A stretch of DNA of 6,785 nucleotides, taken from an uncultured Methanosarcinales archaeon (lineage in GTDB: Archaea; Halobacteriota; Methanosarcinia; Methanotrichales; Methanotrichaceae). Location: NCBI GenBank assembly GCA_937864385.1, contig CALMJN010000345.1:1-6785 (forward strand), read 5' to 3'. A program made the position numbers and the translations under genes. Below are positions 6,649-6,785 of the stretch, one piece after another (within the stretch, counting starts at the first letter, position 1; each line of letters opens with the position of its first letter). The notes beneath the pieces are model-generated. The model searched no databases. It saw nothing but the letters and a program-made list of their open reading frames with translations, and was not told the DNA's origin.

Positions 6649-6785
6649 ATTACGGCTGAAAGTCGTCAGCTTGTCTCCGTGTTTAGCGGGACGGTATCGG
6701 ATGAGAAAACGTGTCCCTTCGTGTCGGACAAATCAGTTACGCAAATTGCACACCCCTGTTCACGGCATTGCAAGATAATTTTGAC
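6649..6785. other. Gene-free right flank
   Basis: No credible coding sequence is visible in these 137 bases. It is visibly less GC-rich than the genes (about 48% by hand count). It holds a small hairpin just after the HD-gene stop, a GGGAC/GTCCC inverted pair (6688-6692 and 6713-6717), three CGTGT copies (6678, 6710, 6720), and an AT-rich stretch at 6773-6782 that might belong to a promoter beyond the window. Confidence 0.5.
6654..6671 (+). terminator. Hairpin after the HD-domain gene
   Basis: GGCTGA and TCAGCT pair as a 6-base stem (one G-T pair) around a 6-base loop, five bases after the stop codon. Only a weak T-containing stretch follows (TTGTCT), so termination here is plausible but not strong. 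Confidence 0.3.

Overview
The window looks like ordinary chromosomal sequence from a methanogen-type euryarchaeon. A Methanothrix/Methanosaeta-like organism is my best guess, from protein style only and not proven. The archaeal signs are AT-rich TATA-like boxes about 25-65 bases upstream of start codons in otherwise moderately GC-rich DNA, frequent AGG/AGA arginine and ATA isoleucine codons, and protein types common in methanogens. I see no mobile element, CRISPR array, tRNA or rRNA.

Left part (12-2458, plus strand): a molybdate/tungstate ABC importer in the order binding protein (modA), permease (modB), ATPase (modC). modB and modC overlap by 7 bases, so they are probably translationally coupled. 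The sequence cannot say whether molybdate or tungstate is the main substrate; either would supply the cofactor of formylmethanofuran or formate dehydrogenases.

Middle part (2484-5465, minus strand): a Trk-type potassium uptake system. trkA, the cytosolic NAD-binding gating subunit with two RCK repeats, lies upstream. trkH, the membrane pore subunit with four selectivity-filter loops, lies downstream. An 81-95 base gap between them contains a good TATA box, so trkH can probably be transcribed on its own as well as from trkA. trkH converges on modC with only 25 bases between their stop codons.

Right part (5569-6648, plus strand): an HD-domain phosphohydrolase of the SAMHD1/COG1078 type, a probable dNTP triphosphohydrolase, transcribed divergently from trkA across a 103-base intergenic region. 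The last 137 bases have no gene and hold a small hairpin and a few short repeats.

Nothing here amounts to a clearly new system. The points most worth a second look are a long extra segment in the first pore loop of TrkH, a roughly 43-residue hydrophilic N-terminal extension on ModB, a ModC with no C-terminal oxyanion-sensing domain, a ModA with no lipid-anchoring cysteine, and the arrangement of a dNTPase-like gene facing trkA.
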